Origin: WRAI01 sp031549605
GTDB taxonomy: Bacteria > Bacillota > Clostridia > Oscillospirales > UBA929
Direction: 5' to 3'
Length of the DNA stretch: 32,733 nt
Assembly: GCA_031549605.1 (NCBI GenBank)
Contig: JAVBPM010000003.1
Span: 1-32,733 of the forward strand
Shown in pieces: positions 22,568 through 32,048 of the stretch. How positions within the stretch are numbered: position 1 is the first letter of the stretch; each line of letters begins with the position of its first letter. Position numbers and translations under genes: made by a program. The notes under the pieces are model-generated. The model was not told the origin of the DNA. It worked only from the letters and a program-made list of their open reading frames with translations, and searched no databases.

Positions 22568-22813
22568 GTGAAATCAACCGGTATTGTCCGTCGTGTAGAC
22601 GAATTGGGGCGTGTCGTGCTGCCCGTGGAGCTGCGCCGTTCCCTTGAAATTTCAGAAAAAGACTCGCTGGAAATCTATGTTGAGGGCGGTTCAATCATCC
22701 TCAAAAAATACGAGCCTGCCTGCATTTTCTGCGGCAACGCCCGCAACGTCACACACTACAAGGACAAAATTATCTGCCAAAACTGCCTGAAAGAGCTGAC
22801 TGAGCGCAAGTAA
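22568..22813 (+). CDS. AbrB-family transition-state-type regulator with Cys-rich C-terminus
   Basis: The 81-residue protein opens with the swapped-hairpin AbrB DNA-binding domain (STGIVRRVDELGRVVLPVELRR, then LEIYVEGGSIILKKY) and ends with a small CxxC...CxxC module (CIFC and CQNC) that could bind zinc. Clostridia often carry this AbrB version. The start is GTG, fixed by AGGAGG (22554-22559). AbrB-type proteins bind DNA as dimers or tetramers and control stationary-phase genes; its targets here are not visible. It is monocistronic, with its own promoter and terminator. Confidence 0.93.
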   Translation: MKSTGIVRRVDELGRVVLPVELRRSLEISEKDSLEIYVEGGSIILKKYEPACIFCGNARNVTHYKDKIICQNCLKELTERK

Positions 22814-22818
22814 AATCG

Positions 22819-22861
22819 AAAAAGAGTGGTGTGAGCCCAGCGGCCACACCACTCTTTTTTT
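22819..22861. terminator. Bidirectional terminator between the AbrB gene and acpP
   Basis: The long stem A-run plus GAGTGGTGTG / CACACCACTC plus T-run, with a GC-rich inner loop that can pair further, separates two convergent genes and has A/T runs on both sides. Confidence 0.9.
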
Positions 22862-22866
22862 GATTT

Positions 22867-23100
22867 TTACAGATGTTCGTCGATGTACTTAGCGACGTCT
22901 GAAACGGTTTTGAACTTGCGTATCTGCTCCTCGTCGATGGTGATGTCGTACTGCTCTTCAATGGCGAACATCAGCTCAACCACGTCCAGCGAGTCGGCGC
23001 CGAGGTCCTCGGCAATGTCGGTATCGGCCGAAATGGTGTTCTCGTCGATGTCCAGCTGTGTGGCCAGAATCGATTTCACTTTGTCCAGTGTGGCGCTCAC
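22867..23100 (-). CDS. acpP: Acyl carrier protein
   Basis: ACP carries growing acyl chains in fatty-acid synthesis. The 77-residue acidic helical protein has the phosphopantetheine attachment motif GADSLDVVEL with Ser37, and the usual C-terminal helix (FKTVSDVAKYIDEHL). The start is GTG at plus 23100, because AAAGGAG (plus 23108-23114) sits 7 nt upstream; a longer TTG frame would include the Shine-Dalgarno itself. No other fab genes are nearby, so it is transcribed alone. It converges on the AbrB-family gene and is divergent from thiI. Confidence 0.96.
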   Translation of the reverse strand: MSATLDKVKSILATQLDIDENTISADTDIAEDLGADSLDVVELMFAIEEQYDITIDEEQIRKFKTVSDVAKYIDEHL

Positions 23101-23138
23101 AGGCTCACTCCTTTCCAATCCAAATGCTTTGCGACCAC

Positions 23139-23168
23139 AGTATAGCCTACGCCGCTTGTCCGTGGCAA
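23139..23168 (-). promoter_or_regulatory. Promoter of acpP
   Basis: On the minus strand TTGCCA (plus 23163-23168), an 18-nt spacer and TATACT (plus 23139-23144) lie about 39 nt upstream of the GTG. No clear FapR operator was recognised. Confidence 0.72.
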
Positions 23169-23219
23169 GACATTTAGCAAAAATTTAACATTTCATTTGC
23201 CTGCCGACAGTTTTTGCGC

Positions 23220-23248
23220 TTGTGAAACAGGTCGTCGCCACGTATAAT
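23220..23248 (+). promoter_or_regulatory. Promoter of thiI
   Basis: TTGTGA (23220-23225), a 17-nt spacer and a perfect TATAAT (23243-23248) lie 29 nt upstream of the thiI ATG. Confidence 0.78.
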
Positions 23249-23276
23249 AGACGGCAGTTGACAACGGGAGGTAAGC

Positions 23277-24476
23277 ATGAACAAAATCATTCTGTGCAAA
23301 CTGGGCGAGATGGTGCTCAAGGGTCTCAACCGCAGCACCTTCGAGCGCAAGCTCATCGCCAATTTACAGCGACGGCTGGCGCCTATGGGCGACTTTGGCT
23401 TTAGCTGCCAGCAGTCGTGCCTGTACATCACGCCGCCGGAAGGCGCCGACCTCGACGCCGTGTGCGCGATCGTCAACAGCGTGTTTGGCATTGTCGCGTA
23501 CAGCGTTGCTTTTGTGCTGGACAAGGACATGGACAGCCTGCTGGTCCAAGCGCCCGACCTGCTCAGCGACCTGCTGATGACCAAGCGCAGCTTTAAGGTC
23601 GAGGCCAAGCGCGCCGATAAGCGGTTCGGCTATAACTCCATGCAAATCATGCAGCAGCTGGGCGGCCTGCTGCACGACACGTTTACCCACCTGACCGTCG
23701 ACGTCCACAACCCCGACTGCGTTGTCGTGGTTGAGGTGCGCGAGCAAGCCATTTACCTGCACGCCGGCTCTCGGCCCGGCGCCGGTGGCCTGCCGGTCGG
23801 CTCCAGCGGCACCGGCACGCTGCTGATTAGCGGCGGCATCGACAGCCCCGTCGCCGGTTACCTCATGGCGCGGCGCGGCCTGCAATTGCACGCCGTTCAC
23901 TTTGAAAGCTACCCCTACACCTCACAGCAGGCGCTGGACAAGGTGCTGACGCTGGCCGAGCAGGTGGCACGTTACGCCGGACGCATTGAGGTCGACGTCG
24001 TCGGCTTTACCAAACTTCAGGAGCGGCTGCGCGCCGCCTGCGACGAGGATTATTTCACGCTGCTGATGCGCCGCTCGATGATACGTATTGCCGCACAACT
24101 GGCGCACAACCACAAGAGCCAGTGCCTGATTACCGGCGAGAGTCTGGGACAGGTCGCCAGCCAGACAGTCGGCGCGCTGGCCGTCACCGACTGCGCCGCG
24201 CCCGAGGGCTTCGACGGCAACGCGCCCTACCCTGTGCTGCGCCCGCTCATCGGTATGGACAAGGCCGAGGTCATCGCCATCGCCCGCAAAATCGGCACCT
24301 TTGAGACGTCGATTCTGCCCTATGAGGACTGCTGCACCGTCTTTACGCCGCGCCATCCGCGCACGCGCCCCGTCTACGCCGATATCCTGAAAAACGAACA
24401 GAAAGCCGACCTGCACGAACTGGAGCAGCAGGCCGTTGCGTGTACCGAAAGGAAGGTGGCACAATGGCGTTGGTAG
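23277..24476 (+). CDS. thiI: tRNA 4-thiouridine synthase ThiI
   Basis: ThiI activates U8 of tRNA with ATP and inserts sulfur to give 4-thiouridine; in some bacteria it also serves thiamine thiazole synthesis. The 399-residue protein has an N-terminal ferredoxin-like and THUMP region (to about residue 165), then the PP-loop ATPase motif SGGIDS at 185-190, TGESLGQVASQT, and the C-terminal LPYEDCCTVFTPRHPRTRP. There is no C-terminal rhodanese domain, as is common in Firmicutes. GGGAGG precedes the ATG. The cysteine desulfurase partner that often sits upstream is not here. It overlaps cinA by 13 bp. Confidence 0.95.
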   Translation: MNKIILCKLGEMVLKGLNRSTFERKLIANLQRRLAPMGDFGFSCQQSCLYITPPEGADLDAVCAIVNSVFGIVAYSVAFVLDKDMDSLLVQAPDLLSDLLMTKRSFKVEAKRADKRFGYNSMQIMQQLGGLLHDTFTHLTVDVHNPDCVVVVEVREQAIYLHAGSRPGAGGLPVGSSGTGTLLISGGIDSPVAGYLMARRGLQLHAVHFESYPYTSQQALDKVLTLAEQVARYAGRIEVDVVGFTKLQERLRAACDEDYFTLLMRRSMIRIAAQLAHNHKSQCLITGESLGQVASQTVGALAVTDCAAPEGFDGNAPYPVLRPLIGMDKAEVIAIARKIGTFETSILPYEDCCTVFTPRHPRTRPVYADILKNEQKADLHELEQQAVACTERKVAQWRW

Positions 24477-25702
24477 CCGAAATCATTGGCGTCGGCACCG
24501 AGCTTTTGCTCGGCAACGTCGCCAACACCGACGCGCAAATGATTAGCCAGGGGCTGTCGGCGCTGGGCATTCACGTCTACTTCCACACCGTCGTCGGCGA
24601 CAACGACGCCCGGCTGCGGCAGGCGGTCGAGATTGCCTCGTTGCGCAGCGACATTCTCATCACCACCGGCGGCCTTGGCCCCACCTACGACGACATGACC
24701 AAGCAGACGCTGGCCGACTGCTTCGGGCTGCCGCTGGAACGCCACCAGCCCACCGTCGACAGCATTCGCGCCTATTTCAGCCGACTCGGCGCCGCCATGT
24801 CGCCCAACAACGAGCGTCAGGCCGACCTGCCACGCGGCTGCATTGTCATGCAAAACGACTGCGGCACAGCGCCCGGCTGCATCTTTGAAGCCAACGGCAA
24901 GCACATTATCATGCTGCCCGGCCCGCCGCACGAGTGCGCCGCCATGTTCAACGGCTGCGCCGTGCCCTACCTTAAAACGCTGGCCGGCGGCTGTCTGGTG
25001 TCACACAACATCCATATCTTCGGCATCGGCGAGGCGTCGGTTGAAGAAAAGCTGCGTCCCATGATGCTGCAAGCGCAAAACCCCACCATCGCGCCCTATG
25101 CCAAGGAGGGCGAGGTGTGGCTGCGCGTCACCGCCTCCGCCGATACGGAAGCGCAGGCTGAGGCGCTGACGCGACCCGTCATCGACGACATCAGCAGCCA
25201 GCTGGGCGACGCCGTCTACGGCATCGACGCCGGTTCGCTGGAAAGCACACTGCTGCAACAGCTCAAACGCCAAGGGCTGACGCTGGCCGCCGCTGAGTCG
25301 TGTACCGGTGGGCTGCTCGGCGCACGGCTGACGGCTCTGCCCGGCGCCTCCGAGGTCTTCTGCGGCAGCGTTTGCGCCTACACACCACTGGCCAAGACGG
25401 CACTGCTCGATGTACACGCGTCGCTGCTGGAGCGTCACGGCGTCGTCAGCGCCGAGGTGGCTGAGGCGATGGCGCGCGGCGCAAAGAATCGGCTGGCCGC
25501 CGACCTCGGCGTCGGCATCACCGGCTACGCCGGCCCGACGGCTGAAAACGGCGTGCCTGTAGGCACCGTTTACATCGCGCTGTGCGACCACCACGGCCAA
25601 ACCACGGTCAAACAGCTCATGCTGGGCAGCGACCGCAACCGCGTGCGCGTCATGGCTGTCAACCACGCGCTCAACATGGCGCGGCTCAGCCTGTTGGCGT
25701 AA
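24464..25702 (+). CDS. cinA: Competence/damage-inducible protein CinA
   Basis: The 412-residue protein joins an N-terminal molybdopterin-binding-like (COG1058) domain (EIIGVGTELLLGN, TTGGLGPTYDDMTK) to a C-terminal CinA domain (AAESCTGGLLGARLT, GVGITGYAGP, PVGTVYIALCD). Family members have NMN deamidase and ADP-ribose pyrophosphatase activities and are linked to competence; dprA lies about 3 kb downstream. ATG 24464 sits inside the end of thiI, 7 nt after GGAAGG. The NMN deamidase activity, if present, would feed the NAD salvage side of the nad genes in this window. Confidence 0.94.
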   Translation: MALVAEIIGVGTELLLGNVANTDAQMISQGLSALGIHVYFHTVVGDNDARLRQAVEIASLRSDILITTGGLGPTYDDMTKQTLADCFGLPLERHQPTVDSIRAYFSRLGAAMSPNNERQADLPRGCIVMQNDCGTAPGCIFEANGKHIIMLPGPPHECAAMFNGCAVPYLKTLAGGCLVSHNIHIFGIGEASVEEKLRPMMLQAQNPTIAPYAKEGEVWLRVTASADTEAQAEALTRPVIDDISSQLGDAVYGIDAGSLESTLLQQLKRQGLTLAAAESCTGGLLGARLTALPGASEVFCGSVCAYTPLAKTALLDVHASLLERHGVVSAEVAEAMARGAKNRLAADLGVGITGYAGPTAENGVPVGTVYIALCDHHGQTTVKQLMLGSDRNRVRVMAVNHALNMARLSLLA

Positions 25703-25718
25703 TCGCTGGCGTTTTTTC

Positions 25719-25747
25719 TTGACAACACACACCTATACTAATATAAT
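25719..25747 (+). promoter_or_regulatory. Consensus sigma-A promoter of the greA-lysS operon
   Basis: A perfect TTGACA (25719-25724), a 17-nt spacer and a perfect TATAAT (25742-25747) lie 64 nt before the greA start. This is the strongest promoter in the window. Confidence 0.93.
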
Positions 25748-25811
25748 CGCTTGAAACGGCGAAACTTTTTTCGCCCACGTCCAGCCCAAAAATCCGGAGA
25801 GGATGAACGAT

Positions 25812-26282
25812 ATGCAAAAAGAATTTAAATTGACACAAGAACGCCTGACAGAGCTCAACGACGAGCTGGTTTACCTCAAAACGGTGCGCGAAAAAGAAGT
25901 GGCTGACCAGATCAAGGAAGCCCGCTCCTTTGGCGACCTGTCGGAAAACAGCGAGTACGACGAGGCCAAAAACGAGCAGGGCCGTCTCTTCTCGCGCATT
26001 GCCGAGCTGGAGAACATCATCAACAACGCCGTTGTCATTGAAATCGGCGGCAAGACCAAGGAAGTGCGCATCGGCAGCACCGTCACCGTCACGGCGGTTG
26101 ACAACAGCAAGGAGACGCACACCTTCACCATCGTCGGCAGCCAGGAGGCCAATCCGCTCGATGGTCGCATCTCCGACGAATCACCCTTTGGTCGTGCGCT
26201 GATCGGCACCAAGAAGGGCGACGAGGTGCGCGTCGAGGCACCGGCCGGAAAAATTATGTACAAGGTCACTGCGCTGACCTGA
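25812..26282 (+). CDS. greA: Transcription elongation factor GreA
   Basis: GreA enters the RNA polymerase secondary channel and stimulates cleavage of backtracked RNA. The 156-residue protein has the N-terminal coiled coil with the acidic tip (GDLSENSEYDEAKNEQ) and the C-terminal FKBP-like domain (SPFGRALIGTKKGDEVRVEAP). ATG 25812 is preferred over ATG 25803 because GGAGAGG (25796-25802) directly abuts the latter and is 9 nt from the former. It precedes lysS by 15 nt in an operon commonly seen in Firmicutes. Confidence 0.96.
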   Translation: MQKEFKLTQERLTELNDELVYLKTVREKEVADQIKEARSFGDLSENSEYDEAKNEQGRLFSRIAELENIINNAVVIEIGGKTKEVRIGSTVTVTAVDNSKETHTFTIVGSQEANPLDGRISDESPFGRALIGTKKGDEVRVEAPAGKIMYKVTALT

Positions 26283-26297
26283 GAGAGGAAGTAGCCC

Positions 26298-27785
26298 GTG
26301 GATACACCCGATACCAACATCGAACGCGACTTGCCCGAACTGCTGCAAATCCGCCGCGACAAGCTGCGCGCGTTGCAGGACAACGGCAACGACCCGTTTG
26401 CCATAACCCGCTATGACCGCACGCACATGACGGCTCAAATTTCCGAATTGTTTGACACACTTGAAGGCCAGCCGGCTCGGCTGGCCGGTCGCATTATGTC
26501 GATGCGCGACATGGGCAAGGCGTCGTTTTGCGACATTGTCGACGGCAGCGGTCGCATTCAGCTCTACGTGCGCCGCGACGACCTGCCCGAGGGCGCCTAT
26601 GAGGAGTACAAAAAGCTGGACATCGGCGACTTTATCGGCGTCAGCGGCATCGTTTTTCGCACCAAGCGCGGCGAGATTTCGCTGCACTGCGACAGTGTAA
26701 CGCTGCTGTCCAAGTCGCTTAAGCCGCTACCCGAGAAGTTTCACGGTCTGACCAACGTCGAGCTGCGCTACCGCCAGCGCTACGTCGACCTCATCATGAA
26801 CGAGGAGGTGCGCGCCACCTTCGTCGCGCGCGCCAAAATTATCAGCGCTATCCGCCGCTGGCTCGACAGCCGCGGCTACATTGAGGTCGAAACGCCCATT
26901 CTCAACACCGTCATCGGCGGCGCCAACGCGCGCCCGTTTGAAACGCACCACAACACGCTCGACCTCGACATGACGCTGCGTATCGCGCCCGAGCTCAAGC
27001 TCAAGCGGCTGGTCGTCGGCGGTTTAGAGCGCGTTTACGAGCTGGGACGCAACTTCCGCAACGAGGGCATGAGCGTCAAGCACAACCCCGAGTTCACCAT
27101 GGTTGAGTTCTACGAGGCCTACACCGACTGCGACGGCATGATGGACCGCTGTGAGCAGCTCATCGCCGACGTCGCGCAGGAAGTGCTGGGCACCACTGAA
27201 ATTACCTATCAAGGACAGCCCGTGTCGCTGAAACAGCCGTGGGCGCGCCTGTCGATGGCCGACGCCGTCAAACAATACACCGGCATTGATTTTCTGTCCT
27301 TTGACACTGACGAGCAGGGCCGCGCCGCCATGGCGCAGCTGGGCATCTATGTCAAGGGCAACGAGTCGTGGGGCGACGCGCTCTACCACTGCTTTGACCA
27401 AAAGGTGGAGGAGTACCTCGTTCAGCCTACGTTCATCACCCGCCACCCTGTCGAGGTGTCGCCGCTGGCCAAGCGCTGCGTCGACGACCCGCGCCTGACC
27501 GACCGCTTCGAGCTATTTATCGTGGCACGCGAGCACGCCAACGCCTTTAGCGAGCTTAACGACCCCATCGACCAGCGCCAGCGCTTTGAGCGGCAGGCCG
27601 CGATGCGCGCCGCCGGTGACGCCGAGGCGGGCGAGGTCGACGAGGATTTTCTCAACGCGCTGGAATACGGCCTGCCGCCGACCGGCGGCATCGGCATCGG
27701 CATTGACCGCTTGGTCATGCTGCTGACCGACAGCGCCAGCATCCGCGACGTCATACTGTTCCCGACCATGAAGCCGCAGGAGTAG
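26298..27785 (+). CDS. lysS: Lysyl-tRNA synthetase (class II)
   Basis: It charges tRNA-Lys. The 495-residue class IIb enzyme has an N-terminal OB-fold anticodon-binding domain (LAGRIMSMRDMGKASFCDI), motif 2 near residue 250 (ERVYELGRNFRNEGM) and motif 3 near residue 460 (GLPPTGGIGIGIDRLVMLL). GTG 26298 has AGAGAGGAAG about 8 nt upstream. No T-box leader precedes it; it is expressed from the greA promoter. The next gene starts 9 nt after its stop. Confidence 0.97.
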   Translation: MDTPDTNIERDLPELLQIRRDKLRALQDNGNDPFAITRYDRTHMTAQISELFDTLEGQPARLAGRIMSMRDMGKASFCDIVDGSGRIQLYVRRDDLPEGAYEEYKKLDIGDFIGVSGIVFRTKRGEISLHCDSVTLLSKSLKPLPEKFHGLTNVELRYRQRYVDLIMNEEVRATFVARAKIISAIRRWLDSRGYIEVETPILNTVIGGANARPFETHHNTLDLDMTLRIAPELKLKRLVVGGLERVYELGRNFRNEGMSVKHNPEFTMVEFYEAYTDCDGMMDRCEQLIADVAQEVLGTTEITYQGQPVSLKQPWARLSMADAVKQYTGIDFLSFDTDEQGRAAMAQLGIYVKGNESWGDALYHCFDQKVEEYLVQPTFITRHPVEVSPLAKRCVDDPRLTDRFELFIVAREHANAFSELNDPIDQRQRFERQAAMRAAGDAEAGEVDEDFLNALEYGLPPTGGIGIGIDRLVMLLTDSASIRDVILFPTMKPQE

Positions 27786-27794
27786 CCTGCCTTT

Positions 27795-28556
27795 ATGAAG
27801 CATAAGCACATCGAGAGCCGGGATAACCCGACACTCAAGGCGCTGAAAAAGCTGTGCGACAGCGGCCGCGCCCGACACCGTGAGGGTCTGTTCGTCGTCT
27901 GCGGCGAGTCCTACCTGCTGGCCGAAGCGCTGGTGGCAGGAGCCGCCGTCGACAGCGTCGTCTGCACCATGGAAACCTCGGCAGCATTGATGCTGCCCGA
28001 CGACGCCACGCTGATTACGCTGCCCGAGCCGCTGCTGTCTGGTCTGCTGCCGCTGGAGTCCAGCGCACCGCTGCTGTTCACCTGTCACCTACCCGACAGG
28101 CAGCTGAGCGCCGAAGCGCTGCAAACCGGACGACACCTGGTGCTCGACGGTCTGCAAGACCCCGGCAATGTCGGCACGCTGCTGCGTACCGCCGCCGCGT
28201 TTGGCTTCGCCTCGGTCATTTGCACCGAGGGCTGCGCCGACCCGTATAGCCCCAAGGTTACCCGCGCCGCCGCCGGTGCGCTCTTTTCACTTAACGTCCA
28301 CAGCCTGCCGCGCCAACAGTTGGCCGACATGATTACGCAAGCCGCCGTCGGCTGCTGGGCCGCCGCCCACGAGCAGTCCGCCGTCTGTCCCGAGACGCTG
28401 AAAGGCCAAACGGGACTATTGATTGTCGGCGGTGAAGCCGCCGGCGTGTCCCGCGAACTGCGTGCCGTGTCTACCGCTGTTGTATCCATTGATATGCACG
28501 GTGACAGCCTCAACGCCGCTGTCGCCGGTGCCATTTTAATGTACCATATGCGCTGA
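27795..28556 (+). CDS. SpoU/TrmH-family RNA 2'-O-ribose methyltransferase
   Basis: The 253-residue protein should methylate a ribose 2'-OH in rRNA or tRNA with SAM through a trefoil-knot (SPOUT) fold. The three SpoU motifs are clear: LDGLQDPGNVGTLLRTAAAFGF near residue 117, LLIVGGEAAGVSREL near 210, and MHGDSLNAAVAGAILMYHM at the C-terminus. The N-terminal ~100 residues form the substrate-binding domain (RHREGLFVVCGESYLLAEAL). RlmB/TrmH/TsnR-like substrate choice cannot be decided. It starts 9 nt after lysS with only a weak Shine-Dalgarno (GGAG within the lysS end), so coupling is likely. Confidence 0.93.
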   Translation: MKHKHIESRDNPTLKALKKLCDSGRARHREGLFVVCGESYLLAEALVAGAAVDSVVCTMETSAALMLPDDATLITLPEPLLSGLLPLESSAPLLFTCHLPDRQLSAEALQTGRHLVLDGLQDPGNVGTLLRTAAAFGFASVICTEGCADPYSPKVTRAAAGALFSLNVHSLPRQQLADMITQAAVGCWAAAHEQSAVCPETLKGQTGLLIVGGEAAGVSRELRAVSTAVVSIDMHGDSLNAAVAGAILMYHMR

Positions 28557-28568
28557 GGAGGATGCATC

Positions 28569-29735
28569 ATGTCCGAACTGCTGCAATGGGTCTGGCTCAG
28601 CCAGCGCAAAAGTATTTCGCGCAACCAGCGCTACGAGCTGTGGCAACACTTCGGCGGCATCACACCGCTGTACAACGCCAAATTTGACGACTATGTGCCC
28701 TTCGGAGTATCCGATAAAGCGCTCAAATCGCTATGCGACAAAGACACCAAAGCGGCGCTTAAAATCGTACAAGCCTGTGCCGACAAGGACATCGACCTCT
28801 TCCCGCTCGACCACCCCGCCTACCCCGAAAGGCTCAACACCATTGACGAGCCGCCGATTGTGCTCTATGTACTGGGTCGTTTGCCCGATTTTGACACATT
28901 GCCCAGCCTGGCAGTCGTCGGCGCGCGCGAGTCCTCCGAGGCCGGCTTGTTCTACGCCGAGGAGTTTTCCCATCGGCTGGCCGCCTGTGGCATGGTGATT
29001 GTGTCGGGTATGGCGAACGGCATTGACAGTGCCGCCCACCGCGGTGCGCTCAAAGCCGGTAAGCCGACCTATGCCGTGCTCGGCTGCGGCGTTGACGTCA
29101 TTTACCCCAAGAACCGCGTCAGCCGCCAGCTCTACGCCGACATCCTGCACGACGGCGCTATCATCAGCGAATACCCGCCCGGCACCGGCGTGCGCAAGGA
29201 GTACTTTCCCGACCGCAACCGCATTATGAGCGGCCTGACCGACGGCGTGTTTGTCATCGAGGGCCGTGAGCGCAGCGGCACCGGCATCACCGCCAATCGC
29301 GCGCTCGACCAAGGGCGTATGGTCTTTGCCCTGCCCGGCCGCCACGACGACCCGTTGGCTAAAAAGCCCAACAGCATCATCAAAAACAACGGCAAGCTGG
29401 TTGACTGCATTGAAGACATCCTCAACGACTACCCGCACCACAGCTTCAACAAACCGTCACAGAAAAAGCTGACTCAGCTGCCGCCGCTGCCCAAGGCCAT
29501 AGCCAAGGCCGAGGCCAAGCGCGTTGTGTCTCCGCCACTCGACCTCAGCGCCTTTGACCCCGAGTCGCAGGCCGTGCTGCAAGCGCTCGACGGCAAGGGT
29601 GAGCAGACGATGGAGCAGCTGGTGGCAGCGCTGACACTGCCCATCGGCACGCTGATGGCCACCATCACCACACTGGAAATGGCGTCGGCGATTGTCGACA
29701 CCGGCGGCCGCGTCTACCGCCGCACCGACCAATAA
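28569..29735 (+). CDS. dprA: DNA processing protein DprA
   Basis: DprA binds incoming single-stranded DNA and loads RecA during natural transformation. The 388-residue protein has an N-terminal helical (SAM-like) region, the Rossmann core with VVGARESSEAG near 117, SGMANGIDSAAHRGAL at 146-161 and EGRERSGTGITANRALDQGR, and a C-terminal winged helix from about residue 320 (FDPESQAVLQALDGKGEQTM). GAGGAGG (28555-28561) precedes the ATG. It sits upstream of topA, a conserved Firmicutes neighbourhood. Together with cinA it suggests at least the cytosolic part of a competence apparatus; no comE or comG genes are in the window. Confidence 0.95.
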   Translation: MSELLQWVWLSQRKSISRNQRYELWQHFGGITPLYNAKFDDYVPFGVSDKALKSLCDKDTKAALKIVQACADKDIDLFPLDHPAYPERLNTIDEPPIVLYVLGRLPDFDTLPSLAVVGARESSEAGLFYAEEFSHRLAACGMVIVSGMANGIDSAAHRGALKAGKPTYAVLGCGVDVIYPKNRVSRQLYADILHDGAIISEYPPGTGVRKEYFPDRNRIMSGLTDGVFVIEGRERSGTGITANRALDQGRMVFALPGRHDDPLAKKPNSIIKNNGKLVDCIEDILNDYPHHSFNKPSQKKLTQLPPLPKAIAKAEAKRVVSPPLDLSAFDPESQAVLQALDGKGEQTMEQLVAALTLPIGTLMATITTLEMASAIVDTGGRVYRRTDQ

Positions 29736-29759
29736 ATCACCCGACGCAGGAGGAACACA

Positions 29760-32044
29760 ATGTCTAAACTCGTCATCGTAGAATCACCCGCCAAGGCCAA
29801 AACCATCGGAAAATATCTGGGCAATGACTATGTCGTCAAGGCCACCATGGGACATCTGCGCGACCTGCCCAAAAGTGTGTTGGGCGTGGACTTTGACAAC
29901 AACTTTGCCGTTGAGTATAAAGCCATTGAAGGCAAGCAGGACATGATTAAAACGCTCAAGGCCGAGGCCAAAAAGGCCGATGAAGTCTACCTCGCCACTG
30001 ACCCGGACCGCGAGGGCGAGGCCATTTCCTGGCATCTCAAGGAGCTGCTTAAACTCAGCGACGCGCAGGCCAAGCGCGTCACCTTCAACGAAATCACGCC
30101 CAAGGTGGTGCAAGAGTCGATGCAGCACCCGCGCGCCATTGACATCGACCTTGTCGACGCGCAGCAGGCACGTCGTGTGCTTGACCGCATTGTCGGCTAC
30201 CAGCTCAGCCCCTTGCTGTGGAAGAAAATCCGTTCCGGTCTGTCGGCCGGTCGCGTGCAATCGGTCGCAACGCGTTTGGTTGTTGACCGCGAGGAGGAAA
30301 TTCGCGCCTTCCAGCCGGAGGAGTACTGGGAAATCGACGCCCAGCTCGACCGTGTCAATGCCGTCGGCAGCTTTGCCGCGTCTTTCTACGGCAACGAAAA
30401 GGGTCGTGTCGCGCTGACCGACCAAGCGCAGGCGCAGGCCGTTGTCGACGCCGTGCAGTCGGCACCCTTCAGCGTCCACAACGTCAAGCGCAGCGAGAAA
30501 AAGCGCAACCCCGCGCCGCCCTTCATCACCTCGACGCTGCAGCAGGACGCCAGCCGCAAATTCAACATGACGGCCAAGCGCGTCATGGCCATCGCCCAGC
30601 AGCTGTACGAGGGCGTCGATCTTAAGGACCACGGCCTGACCGGCTTGATTACCTATATGCGCACCGACTCGCTGCGCCTGTCCGACGAGGCGCTGAGCGA
30701 GGTGCGCGACTACATTGGCCAGCGCTTTGGCAACGGTTACCTGCCCGCCGCGCCGCGCCGCTTTAAGACCAAGGGCAACGCGCAGGACGCGCACGAGGCC
30801 ATTCGCCCGTCGCACGTCGAGCTGACGCCCGACCTCATTCGCGACAACCTGTCCGCCGACCAGCTCAAGGTCTACCGGCTCATCTGGGCGCGCTTTGTCG
30901 CCTGTCAGATGGAACCGGCCATTTACGATACGCTGACCATCGACAGCATCAGCGCCGGTTGGCTGTTCCGCGCCAACCACACCCAAATCAAATTTCCCGG
31001 CTTTACCGCCATTTACGAGGAGGCGCAGGACGAGACCGAAAAAACCAGCAGTCCGCTGCCCGACCTCAAGCAGGGCGAGCCGTTGACGTTGTCGGCCGTC
31101 GAGCCGTCTCAACACTTTACGCAGCCGCCCGCGCGCTATAATGAAGCGACGCTCATCCGGGCTATGGAGGAGCGCGGCATCGGTCGACCCAGCACCTACG
31201 CGCCCACCATCAGCACCATTCAGGACCGCGAATACGTGCTGCGCGAGGGCAAGGCGCTGCGTCCCACGCCGCTGGGCGAGGTCGTCACCAACCTGATGAA
31301 GGACAAGTTCACCGACATCATCGACATCGAGTTTTCGGCCAAAATGGAGAGCTCACTCGACGAAGTTGAAGCCGGCAAAAAGAAATGGCAGCAGCTGCTG
31401 GCCGAGTTCTACGCCGCTTTTTCCAAGGATTTGGCCGTCGCCACCGAGTCGCTGAAAGAGGGGCGCATCAAGGTGCCCGACGAGGTCACCGACTTCGTTT
31501 GCGACCTGTGCGGCCATCCCATGGTCATTAAGTCAGGCCGTTTTGGCCGCTTTCTCGCCTGCCAAAACTACCCCGAGTGCAAAAACACCAAGCCCATCAC
31601 CACCGAGGCGCCGGGCGCCTGCCCCACCTGCGGCGCCAAGATACTCAAGCGCAAGTCGCGCAACGGCTACACCTACTACGGCTGCGAAAAAAACCCCACC
31701 TGCCCCTTTATGAGCTGGGACGCGCCGACCAACGAAATCTGCGGTGACTGCCAAAAGACGCTCTTCAAAAAATCGGGTAAGGGCAACAACAAGCCCTTCT
31801 GCGTCAACGAGCAGTGCATCTCCTTCCTGCCGCCCGAAAAGCGGGGCTATTACATCAAAATGACAGCCGATGTTGGCGAAGCGGCTGAAAAAAGCGACGC
31901 CAAGTCGACCAAAAAAGCACCTGCAAAGATGTGGGCGGATAAAAAAACTACGACCAAGAAAGCAGCGGCCAAGAAACCGGCCGCCAAAAAGACAACAACC
32001 AAAAAACCGGCGGCTAAAAAGCCGGCGACCAAAAAGAAGGCCAC

Positions 32045-32048
<4 letters not shown>
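29760..32048 (+). CDS. topA: DNA topoisomerase I
   Basis: This type IA enzyme relaxes negative supercoils. The 762-residue protein has the TOPRIM domain (IVESPAKAKTIGKYL, then ATDPDREGEAISWHL near 80-94), the catalytic Tyr299 in ITYMRTDS, and YNEATLIRAMEERGIGRPSTYA. Three C-terminal zinc-finger modules begin at Cys581, Cys621 and Cys661, exactly 40 residues apart. A ~48-residue Lys/Ala/Thr tail (repeated KKPAAKK, KKTTTKK) resembles histone H1 and could increase DNA binding. AGGAGG lies 5 nt before the ATG. Its TGA overlaps the trmFO start (ATGA). Confidence 0.97.

Noticed and set aside
25690..25720. Possible terminator between cinA and greA
   Set aside because: A T run exists, but the preceding inverted repeats are only 3-4 bp; the Ts overlap the -35 region of the greA promoter.
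29784..31115. 443-codon minus-strand open frame opposite topA
   Set aside because: It is a shadow of a GC-rich gene with clear TopA motifs on the plus strand; the minus product is low-complexity Val/Gly/Leu-rich with no motif.
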